DNA from: Pseudomonas farsensis
Lineage (GTDB): Bacteria; Pseudomonadota; Gammaproteobacteria; Pseudomonadales; Pseudomonadaceae
Direction of reading: 5' to 3'
Length of the DNA: 64,000 nt
NCBI RefSeq assembly: GCF_014268805.2
Contig: NZ_JABWRF020000002.1
Span: 681,001-745,000, forward strand
A program made the translations under genes and the position numbers. Of the stretch, positions 53,530 through 61,535 are shown piece by piece; positions within the stretch are counted from its first letter, which is position 1, and every line of letters starts with the position of its first letter. The notes beneath the pieces were generated by a model. That model was not told where the DNA came from. It saw nothing but the letters and a program-made list of their open reading frames with translations, and ran no database searches.

Positions 53530-53846
53530 AGAGCGAGGATAGCTTCGGCCAAGGCCTGGTCGCTGGCGTCACGCGCTTCTGGCAATTGAGTGCGCAGGGC
53601 GCCGAACGCGGCTTCAAGCTGGGCGCCACGGATATCGCCGTTGCTGGCCACGAAGCTTGCAGCGTCGTCGTGGGCATCACGCACCACTTTCGAATCGCGA
53701 ATCGAGGTGGTGGTGTCGGAGGTGAAATCGATCGAACGGCCCGAGGCACGCACGATGATGTTGCTGGTGGCCACGAGGGTGTGGGCCTGGGCCAGGTCGG
53801 CCAGCATCAGCAGGCCGAGGGTAGCGGCGATCAGCGGTTTACGCAT
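53526..53846 (-). CDS. DUF2388 small periplasmic protein (third of three)
   Basis: A 106-residue protein with signal peptide (1-21, ending AQA). The DUF2388 signature AHDDAASFVASNGDIRGAQL is at about 57-76. It overlaps the DUF4105 gene by 4 bp, so the two are coupled. It is a paralogue of the two genes upstream; all share RDSKVV / RDDKIV-type strands before the signature and a C-terminal LAEAIL or LARAIL end. Confidence 0.88.
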   Translation of the reverse strand: MRKPLIAATLGLLMLADLAQAHTLVATSNIIVRASGRSIDFTSDTTTSIRDSKVVRDAHDDAASFVASNGDIRGAQLEAAFGALRTQLPEARDASDQALAEAILAL

Positions 53847-53883
53847 GGAGCATCTCCGGAAGATACAAAGGAGTCAGAAGTGA

Positions 53884-54174
53884 TCATTGGACGAGAATCG
53901 CCTCGGCCAGTTCAAGGTCGCCGACAGAATGGCAGGCGGGTGTTTCACGTAGCGAAACCAGCGCAGCCTGCAACCGCGCGCCGCGTATCTGGCCATCAGT
54001 GGCAACGAAGGCGGCGGCGTCGTCCCGGGCTGCTGCGACTACCTTGCGGTCGAACGGCGCAGTGGTCACCTGGCTTGTGACATAGCCGGTGATGACGAGG
54101 CTCTGGGTGGTGACATCCATGGCATGGGCGCTTCCCACACCGGCGAGGGCGAACAGCAAGGGCAAATAACGCAT
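53884..54174 (-). CDS. DUF2388 small periplasmic protein (second of three)
   Basis: A 96-residue paralogue with signal peptide (1-18, ending AHA). Its signature reads ARDDAAAFVATDGQIRGARL. It is the most diverged of the three: it lacks the Asp/Ser/Thr-rich strand preceding the signature and contains a single Cys (ACHSVG). Gaps to its neighbours are 37 and 88 bp. Confidence 0.86.
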   Translation of the reverse strand: MRYLPLLFALAGVGSAHAMDVTTQSLVITGYVTSQVTTAPFDRKVVAAARDDAAAFVATDGQIRGARLQAALVSLRETPACHSVGDLELAEAILVQ

Positions 54175-54262
54175 GGGCTCTCGGGTGGCAGTGGTTTCGG
54201 GCGGCGAAGGCTACCGCGGATGCACAGGCCTGGGCCAGTGCACCCGGGGCGGAACGCGTGTA

Positions 54263-54580
54263 TCAGAGCGCCAGGATGGCGCGGGCCAGTTGGTCGTCGC
54301 TGGCTTGCAGCGCCGGTTGTTGCTGGCGGATATGCATGAACGCGCTTTCAAGCTTGGCGCCGCGGATGGCGCCTTCGCTGCCGACATAGCTTGCGGCGTC
54401 GTCACGGGCGGCCTGGACGATCTTGTCGTCGCGCAGCGACGAGGACACATCGGAGGTGGCGTCGGTGGAGGCGGCAACTGCGCCCACCACGGCGTCGGTG
54501 GTGACTACAAAGCTGGTGGCTTGGGCGGCTCCGGCGAGCGACAGCAGCAACGCGGCGCCAAACAGATGATAACGGGACAT
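54263..54580 (-). CDS. DUF2388 small periplasmic protein (first of three)
   Basis: A 105-residue paralogue with signal peptide (1-21, ending AQA) and the signature ARDDAASYVGSEGAIRGAKL. It heads the presumed operon, with a CAGGAG Shine-Dalgarno. The upstream 300 bp contain the convergent-side terminator of the DUF1127 gene and AT-rich DNA that probably holds the promoter. Confidence 0.88.
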   Translation of the reverse strand: MSRYHLFGAALLLSLAGAAQATSFVVTTDAVVGAVAASTDATSDVSSSLRDDKIVQAARDDAASYVGSEGAIRGAKLESAFMHIRQQQPALQASDDQLARAILAL

Positions 54581-54807
54581 TTTGCTGCACTCCTGTACAG
54601 GGTCGGGGTTGGTTCTGGTTATCGGACGCTCGCTTGGCTCGTCACGTTACTTTATCTGCCAGGCGTGTAGGACAAGCGTAACACGCCTCGGTTCGCCCGC
54701 CTGGAGCGGGTAAGCATCACAATTCGTAACTGTACCTATTTGTTTTGCGATTCTGTCAAACTGTTATGGTTTGTGGGCACAGGCGCTCTAGTGCGCGGCG
54801 CAGACAT

Positions 54808-54839
54808 AAAAAACCCGTCGCAGTTGCCTGCGACGGGTT
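54808..54839 (-). terminator. Rho-independent terminator of the DUF1127 gene
   Basis: Minus-strand stem AACCCGTCGCA / TGCGACGGGTT (11 bp, perfect) with a six-base loop, followed by six U. Confidence 0.93.
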
Positions 54840-54880
54840 CTTGAGAATTCGCGGTGCCGGTTTGGGCCGGCTACCGGAGC

Positions 54881-55096
54881 TTAGCGCCAGAACGGCTTGC
54901 TGAGCTCTTCATAACGCTGCGACTCGCTGATACCGGCGTCGGCCAGCAGACGCGCGTCCAGGCGAGCCAGTTGGCGGCGGCTGGACATGCGGCGCTGCCA
55001 CAACAGCAGGGTGGACAGAGCGCGCAGTGGCAGCGAAGTGCCGGAAGCTTGGGCGTTGCTTTCGAAAACCAGACCGGAACTGAGTGTACGTTCCAT
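54881..55096 (-). CDS. DUF1127 small basic protein
   Basis: A 71-residue protein. The C-terminal half RRQLARLDARLLADAGISES carries the Arg-rich DUF1127 (YjiS-like) motif. Some DUF1127 proteins bind RNA or affect phosphate and motility regulation; none of that is shown here. It has its own terminator and a long AT-rich upstream region full of ACTGT/ACAGT motifs, so it is a single tightly regulated gene. Confidence 0.9.
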   Translation of the reverse strand: MERTLSSGLVFESNAQASGTSLPLRALSTLLLWQRRMSSRRQLARLDARLLADAGISESQRYEELSKPFWR

Positions 55097-55371
55097 GATG
55101 TGTCGTCCTTCCGCTTATGGCGGGATTAGATAGTGATTTAACTGGTGCCCATCTTCCTCCCCTGCTGTCCATAACAGTAGATACAGTTCAGTAGTAATGT
55201 GAGTGATCAGTTAACTGTGTAACGGCACTGTTGCACCCGAAATTAGCGCAACTGTACTGGTCCGCACTTAAATGGTGCGTTTTGACGTTTTTGCGGGGCG
55301 GGGTTCAGGCGGGAGGGTGGTGCTTACCAGTACAGTAGTACAGTTTTTCAGGCGGTGGTGGGACTTCTAAT
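55097..55371. promoter_or_regulatory. Upstream region of the DUF1127 gene with ACTGT/ACAGT array
   Basis: ACAGT or ACTGT occurs at 55174, 55183, 55214, 55227, 55251, 55332 and 55340. ACTGTACTGGT (55251-55261) is repeated in inverted form as ACCAGTACAGT (55326-55336). The region is AT-richer than its surroundings. The pattern suggests an operator for a GntR/MocR-type or similar regulator, but no regulator gene lies next to it. Confidence 0.55.
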
Positions 55372-55456
55372 CCATCGCGGGGCAAGCCCGCTCCCACGAA
55401 GCCCGCTCCCACAAGGCCAGACCAGGCTTCGTGGGAGCGGGCTTGCCCCGCGATGG
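55372..55456. repeat. REP pair, family A, with an extra half arm
   Basis: CCATCGCGGGGCAAGCCCGC with TCCCACGAAG, then a partial repeat GCCCGCTCCCAC, then the inverted arm CTTCGTGGGAGCGGGCTTGC with CCCGCGATGG. It lies just after the stop of the CoA-transferase gene. Confidence 0.85.
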
Positions 55457-55470
55457 GGGCGACGGTTGGA

Positions 55471-56961
55471 TCAGGCCAGCATGCGCCCGGTTTCTTCCAG
55501 GTTTTCGTGCCAGCTCAAGGCCTCACGCAGGATGTGCGGGGTATGCCCGCCGCGCTCGCAGGCACGCTCGAAGTAATCGTTCAGCGCTGCGCGGTAATCC
55601 GGGTGCACACAGTTGTCGATGATCACCCGGGCCCGCTCGCGGGGCGCCAGGCCGCGCAGGTCGGCCAGGCCCTGCTCGGTGACAAGAATGTCGACGTCGT
55701 GCTCGGTGTGGTCAACGTGGCTGACCATCGGCACCACGCTGGAGATCGCGCCGGCCTTGGCAATCGACTTGGTGACGAAGATGGCCAGGTGGGCGTTGCG
55801 GGCAAAGTCGCCCGAGCCGCCGATGCCGTTCATCATCCGCGTGCCGCACACGTGGGTCGAGTTGACGTTGCCGTAGATGTCGAACTCAAGCGCAGTGTTG
55901 ATGCCGATGATACCCAGGCGCCGCACCACTTCCGGGTGGTTGGAGATTTCCTGCGGGCGCAGCACCAGTTTGTCCTTGTAGCGCTCAAGGTTGCCGAACA
56001 CGTCGGCGTTGCGCCGGCTCGACAGGGTGATCGAGCTGCCCGAGGCAAAGCTCAGCTTGCCGGCGTCGATCAGGTCGAAGGTCGAGTCCTGCAGCACTTC
56101 GGAGTACATGGTCAGGTCTTCGAACGGCGAGTCAATCAGGCCGCACATCACCGCATTGGCGATGTTGCCGATGCCGGCCTGCAGCGGGCCGAGCTTGTTG
56201 GTCATGCGCCCGGCCTGCACTTCACCTTTCAGGAAGGTGATCAGGTGGTCGGCAATCCCTTGGGTTTCGTGGTCCGGCGCCAGTACGGTCGATGGCGAAT
56301 CGGGCTGGTCGCTGATGACGATGCCGACGATTTTGGCCGGGTCGATCGGGATGGCGGTGCTGCCGATGCGGTCATCGACCTTCACCAGCGGGATCGGCGT
56401 GCGGGTTGGGCGGTAGGTCGGGATATAGATGTCGTGCAGGCCTTCGAGGTTGGCGTTGTGCGACAGGTTGATCTCGACGATGACTTGCTTGGCGAAGATC
56501 GCGAAGCTTGCCGAGTTGCCCACCGAGGTGGTCGGCACAATGTGGCCTTGTTCGGTGATCGCCACCGCTTCGATGACAGCGATGTCCGGCAGGGTCAGCT
56601 GTTTGTTGCGCAGTTGCTCGACGGTTTCGGACAGGTGCTGGTCAATGAACATCACCTTGCCTTCGTTGATGGCCTTGCGCAGGGTGCTGTCGACCTGAAA
56701 CGGCATGCGGCGGGCCAGTACACCGGCCTCGGTCAGCTGTTTGTCGAGGTCGTTGCCCAGGCTTGCGCCGGTCATCAGGCTGATCTTCAGGGGGGAAAGC
56801 TTGGCACGCTCGGCCAGTGCGTGGGGCACTGCCTTGGCTTCGCCGGCACGGGTGAACCCGCTCATGCCGACGGTCATGCCGTCCTCGATCAGGCCAGCGG
56901 CATCGGCCGCACTCATTACCTTGCTGTGCAGGGAGGACAAGCGGATACGATCACGGTACAT
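55471..56961 (-). CDS. Acetyl-CoA hydrolase/CoA-transferase family (succinyl-CoA:acetate type)
   Basis: A 496-residue enzyme of the AarC/Cat1/Ach1 CoA-transferase family. Segments MSGFTRAGEAKAVP, IPLVKVDDRIGSTAIP, GPLQAGIGNIANAVMCGL and MYSEVLQDSTFDLIDAGKL (active-site Glu region) are typical. It probably moves CoA between succinyl-CoA or propionyl-CoA and acetate, avoiding toxic CoA imbalance. No acetate operon is adjacent. GATAACAATCC precedes the ATG in place of a strong Shine-Dalgarno and could be a weak CA-type site. Confidence 0.92.
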   Translation of the reverse strand: MYRDRIRLSSLHSKVMSAADAAGLIEDGMTVGMSGFTRAGEAKAVPHALAERAKLSPLKISLMTGASLGNDLDKQLTEAGVLARRMPFQVDSTLRKAINEGKVMFIDQHLSETVEQLRNKQLTLPDIAVIEAVAITEQGHIVPTTSVGNSASFAIFAKQVIVEINLSHNANLEGLHDIYIPTYRPTRTPIPLVKVDDRIGSTAIPIDPAKIVGIVISDQPDSPSTVLAPDHETQGIADHLITFLKGEVQAGRMTNKLGPLQAGIGNIANAVMCGLIDSPFEDLTMYSEVLQDSTFDLIDAGKLSFASGSSITLSSRRNADVFGNLERYKDKLVLRPQEISNHPEVVRRLGIIGINTALEFDIYGNVNSTHVCGTRMMNGIGGSGDFARNAHLAIFVTKSIAKAGAISSVVPMVSHVDHTEHDVDILVTEQGLADLRGLAPRERARVIIDNCVHPDYRAALNDYFERACERGGHTPHILREALSWHENLEETGRMLA

Positions 56962-57086
56962 GGATTGTTATCTCAGGCTACTGAAGCTACTGGGAGCGCA
57001 GTCTAGAGATTTACCCCCGTGGCGTCCCGCGACCATGGTCGTAGGCCAGGGCCGGATGTAGAGCCGTTGATCTGGATCAAGCAGAC

Positions 57087-57120
57087 GAAAAAGCCCCCGG
57101 GAATAACCCCCGAGGGCTTT
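57087..57120 (-). terminator. Rho-independent terminator after pntB
   Basis: Minus-strand hairpin AAAGCCCTCGGGGG / CCCGGGGGCTTTTT with U-run. It closes the pntAa-pntAb-pntB operon. A TCTATATATAGA palindrome lies between it and the pntB stop. Confidence 0.9.
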
Positions 57121-57146
57121 ATGCGCTTCTATATATAGAGACGCGG

Positions 57147-58583
57147 TTATTCCACGGCCTTGACCATGTCTTCGATGACCTTCTTGGCGTCACCGAACAC
57201 CATCATGGTTTTGTCCAGGTAGAACAGTTCGTTGTCCAGCCCTGCATAGCCACTGGCCATGGAGCGCTTGTTGACGATGATGGTCTTGGCCTTGAAGGCT
57301 TCGAGGATCGGCATGCCGGCAATCGGCGACTTGGGGTCGTTCTTCGCTGCCGGGTTGACCACGTCGTTGGCGCCCAGCACCAGCACCACATCGGCCTGGC
57401 CGAACTCGGCATTGATGTCTTCCATCTCGAACACCTGGTCATACGGCACTTCGGCTTCAGCCAGCAGCACGTTCATGTGCCCGGGCATGCGCCCTGCCAC
57501 CGGGTGGATCGCATACTTTACGGTCACCCCGTTGTGGGTCAGCTTCTCGGTCAGTTCCTTGAGCGCGTGCTGGGCGCGGGCCACGGCCAGGCCATAGCCA
57601 GGCACGATGATCACGCTGTCGGCGTTGCTCAGCAGGAAGGTGGCGTCGTCGGCGGAACCGGACTTCACCGGGCGCTGCTCCTTGGAACCTTGATTGGCAG
57701 ACACCTCGGTGTCGCCGCCGAAGCCGCCGAGGATCACGTTGAAGAACGAACGGTTCATCGCCTTGCACATGATGTACGAGAGGATCGCGCCGCTGGAGCC
57801 CACCAGGGAGCCGGCAATGATCAGCATCGAGTTGTTCAGCGAGAAGCCGATACCGGCTGCCGCCCAGCCCGAATAGCTGTTGAGCATCGATACCACCACC
57901 GGCATGTCGGCCCCGCCGATGGGGATGATGATCAGCACGCCCATGACGAAGGCCAGGGCCAGCATCAGGGTGAAGGCGCTGTAGTGGCCGGTGAAGGTGA
58001 ACAGCAAGCCCAAGGCGATAGTGGCCAGGCCCAGGATCAGGTTCAGCTTATGCTGGCCGGCAAACTGTACCGGTGCGCCTTGGAACAGGCGGAACTTGTA
58101 CTTGCCCGACAGCTTGCCAAAGGCGATGACCGAGCCGGAGAAGGTGATTGCCCCAATCGCCGCGCCCAGGAACAGCTCAAGGCGGTTACCGGTGGGGATC
58201 GGGTCGCTGATGCTGGCGACGATGCCCATCGACTGCGGCTCAAGCACCGCGGCAATGGCGATGAACACCGCAGCCAGGCCGATCATGCTGTGCATGAACG
58301 CTACCAGCTCCGGCATCTTGGTCATCTCGACGCGCTTGGCCATGATCGAGCCAGCTGTGCCGCCGACCAGCAGGCCGACCAGTACATAGCCGATGCCGGC
58401 GGTGGCCAGCTCGGCACCGAGCTTGTAGATCAGCCCCACGGTGGTGAGGATGGCGATGCCCATGCCGATAATGCCGAACAGGTTGCCGCGCCGCGAGGTG
58501 GTCGGGTGCGAGAGGCCTTTGAGTGCCTGGATGAAACAGACCGAGGCCACCAGGTACAGGAGTGTTACCAGATTCATGCTCAT
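57147..58583 (-). CDS. pntB: NAD(P) transhydrogenase beta subunit
   Basis: A 478-residue subunit with about nine membrane helices and a C-terminal NADP(H)-binding domain (dIII). The nucleotide-binding VIIVPGYGLAVARAQHAL, the VLVLGANDVVNPAA and KRSMASGYAGLDN segments are conserved. It couples hydride transfer from NADH to NADP+ to proton entry. ATG 58583 (MSMNLVTLLYLV) is used; the open frame further upstream overlaps pntAb. Confidence 0.96.
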   Translation of the reverse strand: MSMNLVTLLYLVASVCFIQALKGLSHPTTSRRGNLFGIIGMGIAILTTVGLIYKLGAELATAGIGYVLVGLLVGGTAGSIMAKRVEMTKMPELVAFMHSMIGLAAVFIAIAAVLEPQSMGIVASISDPIPTGNRLELFLGAAIGAITFSGSVIAFGKLSGKYKFRLFQGAPVQFAGQHKLNLILGLATIALGLLFTFTGHYSAFTLMLALAFVMGVLIIIPIGGADMPVVVSMLNSYSGWAAAGIGFSLNNSMLIIAGSLVGSSGAILSYIMCKAMNRSFFNVILGGFGGDTEVSANQGSKEQRPVKSGSADDATFLLSNADSVIIVPGYGLAVARAQHALKELTEKLTHNGVTVKYAIHPVAGRMPGHMNVLLAEAEVPYDQVFEMEDINAEFGQADVVLVLGANDVVNPAAKNDPKSPIAGMPILEAFKAKTIIVNKRSMASGYAGLDNELFYLDKTMMVFGDAKKVIEDMVKAVE

Positions 58584-58585
58584 GG

Positions 58586-58900
58586 TTACTTCTGCGCCTC
58601 GTTCTTGGTTTTTTTCTTGAACATTTCCAGCATGCGCCGGGTGACCAAAAAGCCACCGAACACATTCACCGCTGCCAGTGCCACGGCCAGGGTGCCCATG
58701 ATCTTGCCGGCCGGGGTAACGGTCAGCGCAGCGGCCAGCATGGCGCCGACGATAACGATGGCGGAAATGGCGTTGGTCACGGCCATCAGCGGGGTGTGCA
58801 GCGCCGGGGTGACGTTCCACACCACGTGGTAGCCCACGTAGATCGCCAGCACGAAGATGATCAGGTTGTAGATGCCGTGGGAAATCAGCAGGTCTTCCAT
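58586..58900 (-). CDS. pntAb: NAD(P) transhydrogenase alpha subunit, membrane part (PntAb)
   Basis: A 104-residue protein with three membrane helices (MEDLLISHGIYNLIIFVLAI..., PLMAVTNAISAIVIVGAM, FLVTRRMLEMFKKK). It is the separate second half of the alpha subunit, as in the three-gene transhydrogenases of Rhodospirillum and Pseudomonas. ATG 58900 has GAGGAG upstream. It sits 2 bp before pntB. Confidence 0.95.
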   Translation of the reverse strand: MEDLLISHGIYNLIIFVLAIYVGYHVVWNVTPALHTPLMAVTNAISAIVIVGAMLAAALTVTPAGKIMGTLAVALAAVNVFGGFLVTRRMLEMFKKKTKNEAQK

Positions 58901-58911
58901 TGTCGTGCTCC

Positions 58912-60033
58912 TCAGCCGTTTTTGCGCACGACCTGGCCGTCGCGGCACATCAGGCACGCGGCGACGATGTCGTCTTCAAGGTTGATGACCAGCTTGCCGT
59001 CGGTGTCGAACAGCAGCTTCATGAAGTCGAGCAGGTTGCGTGCATACAGCGCCGAGGCATCGGCGCCCACCTGCGCGGGCAGGTTGGTCGGGCCGACGAT
59101 GGTCACGCCGTTGTGCTGCACCACCTGGTCGGCCACGGTCAGCGGGCAGTTGCCGCCTTGGGCGGCGGCGAGGTCGATGACCACGGAGCCGGGTTTCATC
59201 TGCGCAACGGTCTCGGCACTGAGCAGTGTTGGCGCCTTGCGGCCAGGGATCAGCGCCGTGGTGATGACGATGTCGGCCTGCTTTGCGCGTTCGTGCACGG
59301 CTTGGGCCTGGCGCTGCATCCAGCTGGCGGGCATTGGCCGGGCGTAGCCGCCCACGCCTTGCGCGCATTCACGTTCTTCATCGGTCTCGTAGGGCACGTC
59401 GAGGAATTTGGCACCGAGTGATTCGATCTGCTCCTTCACTGCGGGGCGCACGTCGGACGCCTCGATCACCGCACCCAGGCGCTTGGCCGTGGCAATTGCC
59501 TGCAAGCCAGCGACACCGGCGCCAAGGATCAGCACGCGGGCAGCCTTCACGGTGCCGGCAGCGGTCATCAGCATGGGCATGAAGCGCGGATAGTACTGGG
59601 CGGCCAGCAACACGGCTTTGTAACCGGCGATGTTGGCTTGTGACGACAGCACGTCGAGGCTCTGCGCCCGCGAGGTGCGTGGTGCAGCTTCCAGGGCGAA
59701 GGCGGTGATGCCGCGTTCGGCCATCTTGCCGATCAGTTCGCTGTTGAAGGGGTTGAGCATGCCGACCAGCAGGGTACCGGCGCTGAGCAGCGCGAGTTCC
59801 TGATCGGTGGGCGCGACCACCTTGAGCACCAACTGCGCGCCGAACGCATCGGCGGCCTCGCCCAAGGTGGCGCCAACGGCTTCATAGGCACCGTCCGGAA
59901 TGCTGGCGTTAAGCCCTGCCCCCCGTTGCACGGTGACCTGATGGCCCTGGCCTACCAGTTTCTTGATGGTTTCGGGGGTCGCAGCGACCCTTGTCTCACC
60001 GGTCTGCGTCTCGAGAGGAACACCAATGTGCAC
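58912..60033 (-). CDS. pntAa: NAD(P) transhydrogenase alpha subunit, NAD-binding part (PntAa)
   Basis: A 373-residue soluble subunit that binds NAD(H). The Rossmann motif is ILGAGVAGLQAIATAKRLGA, with RPAVKEQIESLGAKFL and the mobile-loop region AQMKPGSVVIDLAA. Starts at GTG 60033 (MHIGVPLETQTGETRVAATP) with AGGAG 7 bp upstream; upstream codons have no support. It is the first gene of the operon. Confidence 0.95.
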   Translation of the reverse strand: MHIGVPLETQTGETRVAATPETIKKLVGQGHQVTVQRGAGLNASIPDGAYEAVGATLGEAADAFGAQLVLKVVAPTDQELALLSAGTLLVGMLNPFNSELIGKMAERGITAFALEAAPRTSRAQSLDVLSSQANIAGYKAVLLAAQYYPRFMPMLMTAAGTVKAARVLILGAGVAGLQAIATAKRLGAVIEASDVRPAVKEQIESLGAKFLDVPYETDEERECAQGVGGYARPMPASWMQRQAQAVHERAKQADIVITTALIPGRKAPTLLSAETVAQMKPGSVVIDLAAAQGGNCPLTVADQVVQHNGVTIVGPTNLPAQVGADASALYARNLLDFMKLLFDTDGKLVINLEDDIVAACLMCRDGQVVRKNG

Positions 60034-60472
60034 GACTTTTCTCCTGCGGTGACCTTTTGTATTTGTCGAAACCAGCGCACTGCGGATGGTGCGGCTGGGC
60101 GGTCGTAAAGCACGACCCCGCCGGATTGCAGACGGGGGAAGCATTTTGCATACGTGCCCGGAGGCCGACAACTGGTTCTGGAGCGATACGAAGTTAAAAC
60201 TACAAGTCACCCTGTGACCGTATGTCGCAACACATCACTACAAACCCTTCAAGCACGCGCTATCTGGAGGTTAGGAGACTTTTTGATTTTTTTTTGCCGA
60301 TATTCGCCCACAGCTCGGCGGATGTCGCAAAAAACGCTGCAAACCCGCGTGCTTACTAGGGTTGATAGGGCTTTTTGCAGGCAGCATTACAGATTATGAA
60401 TTTGCGACAAATCCATACATCTGTAGGTGTTCAAATTATTTGACTACGGGGTCAGCTTAGGCGCTTTGGCCT
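60034..60472. promoter_or_regulatory. Intergenic region upstream of pntAa with TGTCGCAA repeats
   Basis: 439 bp without a gene, AT-rich in its right half (runs of T near 60280-60297). TGTCGCAA occurs at 60223-60230 and 60323-60330, and inverted (TTGCGACA) at 60402-60409 within the palindrome ATTTG-CGA-CAAAT (60400-60412). TGTCGC is the core of Pseudomonas ArgR half-sites. It should contain the pnt promoter, but no boxes were placed. Confidence 0.5.
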
Positions 60473-61372
60473 TTATTTGCTGGCGATGTACTGCTGCGCC
60501 TGCGCTAGCAACCAGTCGCGAAACGCTCGAAGTGAGGCAGATTCGACTTTTCGCTCCGGAATCATCAGATGGTAGGCCTTGTCGCTATTCAGGGCATGCC
60601 TGTTTGCGACCACCAACCTGCCCTCCTGCAACTCGCGCTGGATGAGAAACGGCGGGATCAGCGCAATGCCCATGTCATGCATGGCGGCTTGGGCGAGCAT
60701 GGAGAACAGCTCGTAGCGCGGGCCGGTGAGGTCGCGTTCAACGTCCATGCCCAGGCCGCCAAACCACTGCCGCCAGGCATACGGGCGGGTTGTCTGTTGC
60801 AGCAACGGCAGCTCGGCGATCTGCTGCGCTTCGAGGCTGCCCTGCCCGCCCAGCAAGGTCGGGCTGCACACCGGCAGCGGGTTCTCGCCCATCAGGCGAT
60901 GGGCCTGGGTGCCGGACCAGTCGCCGTCGCCAAAATAAATGGCGGCATCGAAGGGCGTGTCGGCGAACAGAAATGGCCGGGTACGGTTGGTGAGGTTGAC
61001 CGTGACGTCCGGGTGGCGCTGCTGGAAGTCTTTGAGCCGAGGCAGCAGCCATTGCGTGCCGAATGTCGGTACTACCGCCAGTTCGATCACATTGGCGCCC
61101 TGCTGGCGCATCACCGACAGGGTGTCGCGCTCCACCGCATCGAGTTGCGCCGACACCTGGCGGCTGTAGGAAAGCCCGGCTTCGGTGAGCTTGACCCCAC
61201 GCCGCGAGCGGCGAAACAGTTCGACATTAAGGAACGCTTCAAGCCCGCCGATTTGCCGGCACACTGCGCCTTGGGTCAATGCCAGCTCGTGGGCGGCCTT
61301 GGTGAAGCTCTCGTGGCGTGCGGCCGCTTCGAAGCAGACCAGTGCGGTAGTGCTGGGTATCTTGCGGCGCAT
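60473..61372 (-). CDS. LysR-family regulator (GcdR-like)
   Basis: A ~299-residue regulator with an N-terminal winged helix (SFTKAAHELALTQGAVCRQIGGLE) and a GcvA-like effector domain (VVPTFGTQWLLPRLKDFQQ...). It is divergent from gcdH with a 163-bp gap, where it presumably binds, and corresponds to GcdR, the glutarate-responsive activator. ATG 61372 (9 bp after GAGG) is chosen; ATG 61378 is an alternative. Confidence 0.92.
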   Translation of the reverse strand: MRRKIPSTTALVCFEAAARHESFTKAAHELALTQGAVCRQIGGLEAFLNVELFRRSRRGVKLTEAGLSYSRQVSAQLDAVERDTLSVMRQQGANVIELAVVPTFGTQWLLPRLKDFQQRHPDVTVNLTNRTRPFLFADTPFDAAIYFGDGDWSGTQAHRLMGENPLPVCSPTLLGGQGSLEAQQIAELPLLQQTTRPYAWRQWFGGLGMDVERDLTGPRYELFSMLAQAAMHDMGIALIPPFLIQRELQEGRLVVANRHALNSDKAYHLMIPERKVESASLRAFRDWLLAQAQQYIASK

Positions 61373-61535
61373 GTACATCAACCTCACTCATCGGCGTTCC
61401 AGCGTGGCTTTTTGCGGGTTTCGGAGTGAGAAAGTATCACTAAAGCGTGCGTATTCCTCGTTTGTCGTGCGGGCGTATCGAGCCTAGGATCAGTGCAACG
61501 CAATTTTCTGCTCCCCCGTTCCGAGGAACCCGCAC

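Noticed and set aside
57127..57138. TCTATATATAGA palindrome after pntB, similar to CTATATATAG at the window end
   Set aside because: Too short and simple to treat as a shared site with only two occurrences; noted in the terminator and last-gene entries.
57477..58832. 451-codon plus-strand frame opposite pntB
   Set aside because: Antisense shadow with low-complexity His/Gln/Ala content; pntB on the other strand is complete.
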